This document shows, piece by piece, positions 61,613-64,000 of a stretch of 64,000 bases of DNA. How positions within the stretch are numbered: the stretch's first letter is position 1; every line of letters begins with the position of its first letter. The position numbers and the translations under genes are program-made. Source of the DNA: Rubellimicrobium arenae (GTDB taxonomy: Bacteria > Pseudomonadota > Alphaproteobacteria > Rhodobacterales > Rhodobacteraceae). The stretch lies in assembly GCF_017916275.1 (NCBI RefSeq), contig NZ_JAFMST010000010.1:100108-164107 (forward strand), in the 5' to 3' direction. The notes beneath the pieces are model-generated. The model was not told the DNA's origin. It was given only the letters and a program-made list of their open reading frames with translations, and ran no database searches.

Positions 61613-62656
61613 TCAGGCGGCGGCGTCGAGGCTCAGCATCTCGCGCACCTGGGGAATGACCTTCTCGCCGTAAAGGCGCAGGCAGGACATGAGCTGGTCA
61701 TGCGGCATGCCGCCATTGGCGTATTTGAGGTCGAAGCGCTGGATGCCCAGGCCCCGGACGGTGCGGACGATCTTGCGGGCCACCGTCTCGGGCGAGCCGA
61801 CGTAAAGGGCGCCCTGCTCGACCTCGGCCAGGAAGCGCTCCTTGGTGACCGGCGGCCAGCCCCGCTCGCGGCCCAGGCGGCCGAACATGGTGCTGTAATG
61901 CGGCCACAGGGCTTCGCGCGCGGCTTCGTCGGTTTCGCCCACGAAGCCGGGGGAATGGACGCCGATGGGCTTGGGCGTGCGCCCGATCTGCTGGCAGGCG
62001 CGGTGGTAGAGATCGACATAGGCCCGGAACCGCAGCGGGTCGCCCCCGATGATGGCCAGCATGAGCTGGAGGTCGTGGCGCACGACGCGGACCACGGATT
62101 CGGGGCTGCCGCCCACGCCGACCCAGGTGGTGAGCCCCTCGGGGCCAAGCCGGGGATAGACGGTCTGGTCGCGCAGCGGCGCGCGGGTCTGGCCCTCCCA
62201 GGTCACCTTCTCCTCCCGCACGAGCCGGGCGAAGAGGTCGAGCCGTTCCTCGAACAGGGTGTCGTAGTCCTGGAGGTCGAAGCCGAAGAGGCCGTAGCTT
62301 TCTGTGAAGGAGCCGCGCCCGACGATCACCTCGGCCCGGCCGTTCGACAGGGCGTTCAGGGTCGAGAAGCGCTGGAACACGCGCACGGGGTCGTCGGTGG
62401 ACAGGACGGTGACGGCCGTGCCGAGCCGGATGCGCGAGGTGCGGCCCGCGATGGCGGCCAGCACGATCTCGGGCGCGGAGATGGCGAAATCGTCGCGATG
62501 ATGTTCGCCGAGGCCGATGAAGTCGATCCCGACCGAGTCGGCCAGCACGGCCTCCTCGACCACGTCGCGCAGGACCTGGTCCATCGGTTTGGGCCGTCCG
62601 TCCGGGCCGAGGGTGACGTCGCCGAAGGTGTCGAGTCCGAGGGAAATGGCGGGCAT
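61613..62656 (-). CDS. LLM-class flavin-dependent oxidoreductase
   Basis: Luciferase-like (TIM-barrel) flavin monooxygenase, 347 residues. Motifs: LGLDTFGDVTLGPDGRPKPM at the N-terminus, DFIGLGEHHRDDFAISAPEI near residue 45, LGTAVTVLSTDDPVRVFQRF near 77, AEVIVGRGSFTESYGLFG near 108, and YVGSPETVARKIV near 290. Substrate unknown. Divergent from the CidA/LrgB genes; transcribed towards doxX, with which it may form a unit (171-bp gap). Confidence 0.92.
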   Translation of the reverse strand: MPAISLGLDTFGDVTLGPDGRPKPMDQVLRDVVEEAVLADSVGIDFIGLGEHHRDDFAISAPEIVLAAIAGRTSRIRLGTAVTVLSTDDPVRVFQRFSTLNALSNGRAEVIVGRGSFTESYGLFGFDLQDYDTLFEERLDLFARLVREEKVTWEGQTRAPLRDQTVYPRLGPEGLTTWVGVGGSPESVVRVVRHDLQLMLAIIGGDPLRFRAYVDLYHRACQQIGRTPKPIGVHSPGFVGETDEAAREALWPHYSTMFGRLGRERGWPPVTKERFLAEVEQGALYVGSPETVARKIVRTVRGLGIQRFDLKYANGGMPHDQLMSCLRLYGEKVIPQVREMLSLDAAA

Positions 62657-62730
62657 GGTGGTCTCCGATGCCGGGATCGAGGTTGCCCAGAGGGTAGGAA
62701 CTGCCGGTCCCGGGGTAAAGCCGGGGCGCT

Positions 62731-62745
62731 GCACAAGCCGTGTGC
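62731..62745. repeat. Inverted repeat GCACA-N5-TGTGC (upstream copy)
   Basis: In the 205-bp divergent gap, 75 bp before the LLM gene start. Arms are perfect. Shares arms, spacing and the following CGGC with the copy at 61567. Confidence 0.4.
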
Positions 62746-62861
62746 GGCGTGGTGGCCGCGAAGCGTTGCCGCCGCGGTCCGGCTGCGGCAGTGTCGGCCC
62801 CAGCCCGCCCCCACGTCCGACCCCGCCGCCCCTCCTGGCCCGTCTTCCGGATAGCCGTCCC

Positions 62862-63230
62862 ATGATCCGAGGCATCGCAGCCCTGCTGCTCTTCCAGCTC
62901 CTGGGCGAAAGCCTGGTCTTCCTGACCGGGCTGAGGGTCCCTGGCCCGGTGGTGGGGCTGGTGCTCCTCTTCCTGGCCCTGCAGGCGTCCCGTCGCTGGG
63001 CGCCGGAGGCCGGCCTTCCGGTCGAACGGGTGGCGGACGGGCTCCTGTCGCATCTCGGACTGCTGTTCGTGCCGGCCGGCGTCGGGGTGGTCGCCTTGGG
63101 CGCCATGGTCGACGGGCAGGGGGCCGCCATCGCCGTGGTCCTCGTCCTGTCCGCAATCCTGACGCTGGCCGCGACAGTCTGGGCCTTTCTCCTCACCCGC
63201 CGGTGGATGGGGCGGGAGGATCCGCCGTGA
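62862..63230 (+). CDS. CidA/LrgA-family membrane protein
   Basis: 122 residues with four spans. The family opening ALLLFQLLGESLVFLTGLRV and PGPVVGLVLLFLAL are clear, followed by HLGLLFVPAGVGVV. Holin-like or small-metabolite transport role; in several bacteria the pair handles pyruvate or glycolate. TGATG overlap with lrgB. Confidence 0.92.
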   Translation: MIRGIAALLLFQLLGESLVFLTGLRVPGPVVGLVLLFLALQASRRWAPEAGLPVERVADGLLSHLGLLFVPAGVGVVALGAMVDGQGAAIAVVLVLSAILTLAATVWAFLLTRRWMGREDPP

Positions 63231-63946
63231 TGCGCAGCCCGGTCGAGCTCTGGGTCTATCTGTCCGCCGCGCCGCTCGTCTGGCTGACGTTGACCGTCTG
63301 CATCTGGGTCGTGGCGGTGGAGCTTTCGGTCCGGGCGCGCCGCCACCCGCTGGCCAGCCCCGTGCTGACATCCATCCTGGCGCTCTCGGCGCTCCTGTGG
63401 TGGTTCGGGGTGCCCTACGAGCGGTTCTTCGCGGGGGCGCAGTTCGTCCACTTCCTGCTGGGGCCGGCGACGGTGGCCATCGCGGTGCCGCTCGTCCGCG
63501 AATGGGAGCAGGTGCGCCGGGTCGTCCTGCCCATGGCGGCGGCGCTCGTGGTCGGGTCCGTGGTGGCGGCCGGGTCGGTGCTGGTGCTGGGCCGGGCGCT
63601 GGGCCTGTCGAAGGTGGTCCTGCTGTCCTTCCTGCCCAAGTCGGCGACGGCCGGCGTCGCCATGGCAATCTCGGAGTCGCTGGGCGGCAACCCCTCGCTC
63701 ACGGCGGTGCTGGTGATCCTGACGGGGATCGTGGGGGCCCTCGTGGTGACGCCGCTCATGAATGCGATGCGGATCACCGACTATGCCGCGCGCGGCTTTG
63801 CGGCGGGGCTGGCCTCGCATGGGATCGGGACGGCGCGGGCCTACGACGTCAGCCCGACGGCCGGGCTGTTCGCGGGGCTGGCGATGGCCCTGAACGCCAT
63901 CGCCACCTCGATCCTCGTGCCCCTTCTGGCTTTTCTCATCTCCTGA
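63230..63946 (+). CDS. LrgB/CidB-family membrane protein
   Basis: 238 residues, about seven spans. The LrgB motif LSFLPKSATAGVAMAISESLGG is seen in two parts near residues 127-148, and ASHGIGTARAYDVSPTAGLF near 198. Partner of the CidA-like protein. ATG 63230 overlaps its stop. Confidence 0.93.
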   Translation: MRSPVELWVYLSAAPLVWLTLTVCIWVVAVELSVRARRHPLASPVLTSILALSALLWWFGVPYERFFAGAQFVHFLLGPATVAIAVPLVREWEQVRRVVLPMAAALVVGSVVAAGSVLVLGRALGLSKVVLLSFLPKSATAGVAMAISESLGGNPSLTAVLVILTGIVGALVVTPLMNAMRITDYAARGFAAGLASHGIGTARAYDVSPTAGLFAGLAMALNAIATSILVPLLAFLIS

Positions 63947-63951
63947 TTGGG

Positions 63952-64000
63952 TCAGGGGGTGTGGAGGACCTGGGCCAGGGCGGCGCGCCAGGTGCGGTGG
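63952..64000 (-). CDS. 3' end of a minus-strand gene at the right edge
   Basis: Fifteen codons before a TGA at 63954-63952 read HRTWRAALAQVLHTP. Ends such as HxTWxxRA are common at the C-terminus of glycosyltransferases, but this is far too short to assign. Convergent with lrgB. Confidence 0.35.
   Translation of the reverse strand, partial: HRTWRAALAQVLHTP

Overview
This is a 64 kb stretch of a very GC-rich (about 70 %) bacterial chromosome. Gene content points to an alphaproteobacterium, most likely in or near the Rhodobacterales: a HWE-family histidine kinase with an EcfG-like promoter, Ohr/OhrR, a DUF1127 protein, a hut operon with hutF, and many substrate-binding ABC transporters in tight ATGA-overlapping operons. 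The genus is not determinable from sequence reading alone. I saw no rRNA, tRNA, CRISPR array, insertion sequence, phage gene or integrase. Most promoter regions stand out as short AT-rich islands that contain inverted repeats.

Layout. 1-6.9 kb: an aldehyde dehydrogenase and polar-amino-acid-type ABC transporter operon (minus strand, cut by the left edge) diverges from a GntR regulator, UbiD-family decarboxylase, UbiX prenyltransferase and TIGR02444 protein. This looks like a catabolic unit for an unidentified organic acid. 7.1-15.1 kb: complete histidine utilisation locus hutC, hutF (minus), hutI-hutH-hutG-hutU-hutD, the five-step route through formylglutamate. 15.2-16.3 kb: ohr/ohrR peroxide defence pair. 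16.4-19.3 kb: HWE sensor kinase and single-domain response regulator. 19.3-21.6 kb: ArgP-like regulator, LysE exporter, PaiB-like protein. 21.7-26.2 kb: a secreted RTX protein with seven regular repeats, a TAXI-type binding protein, a DUF4239 membrane protein and an AIM24 protein. 26.2-30.5 kb: LacI regulator and a FrcABC-like sugar importer. 30.8-36.1 kb: DUF1127 protein, GbsR/MarR-type regulator and an RND efflux pump.

36.2-51.8 kb is the most unusual part. Two divergent operons carry three ABC importers and four hydrolases. The minus operon has a TetR regulator, a ureohydrolase of the guanidino-acid type, a polyamine-type importer and a DavA-like amidase. Together these could turn a guanidino-amide into an amino acid, urea and ammonia. 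The plus operon has a second polyamine-type importer, a metallo-beta-lactamase-fold hydrolase, a protein resembling the large subunit of N,N-dimethylformamidase, and a SsuABC/TauABC-type importer. I read the region as a scavenging and catabolic island for organic nitrogen compounds.

51.9-57.2 kb: a YtfQRT-YjfF-like sugar importer (minus strand) with its FadR-type regulator as last gene. 57.3-60.9 kb: a siderophore ABC importer. 61.0-64 kb: a DoxX protein, an LLM flavin oxidoreductase, a CidA/LrgB pair, and the 3' end of a minus-strand gene at the right edge.
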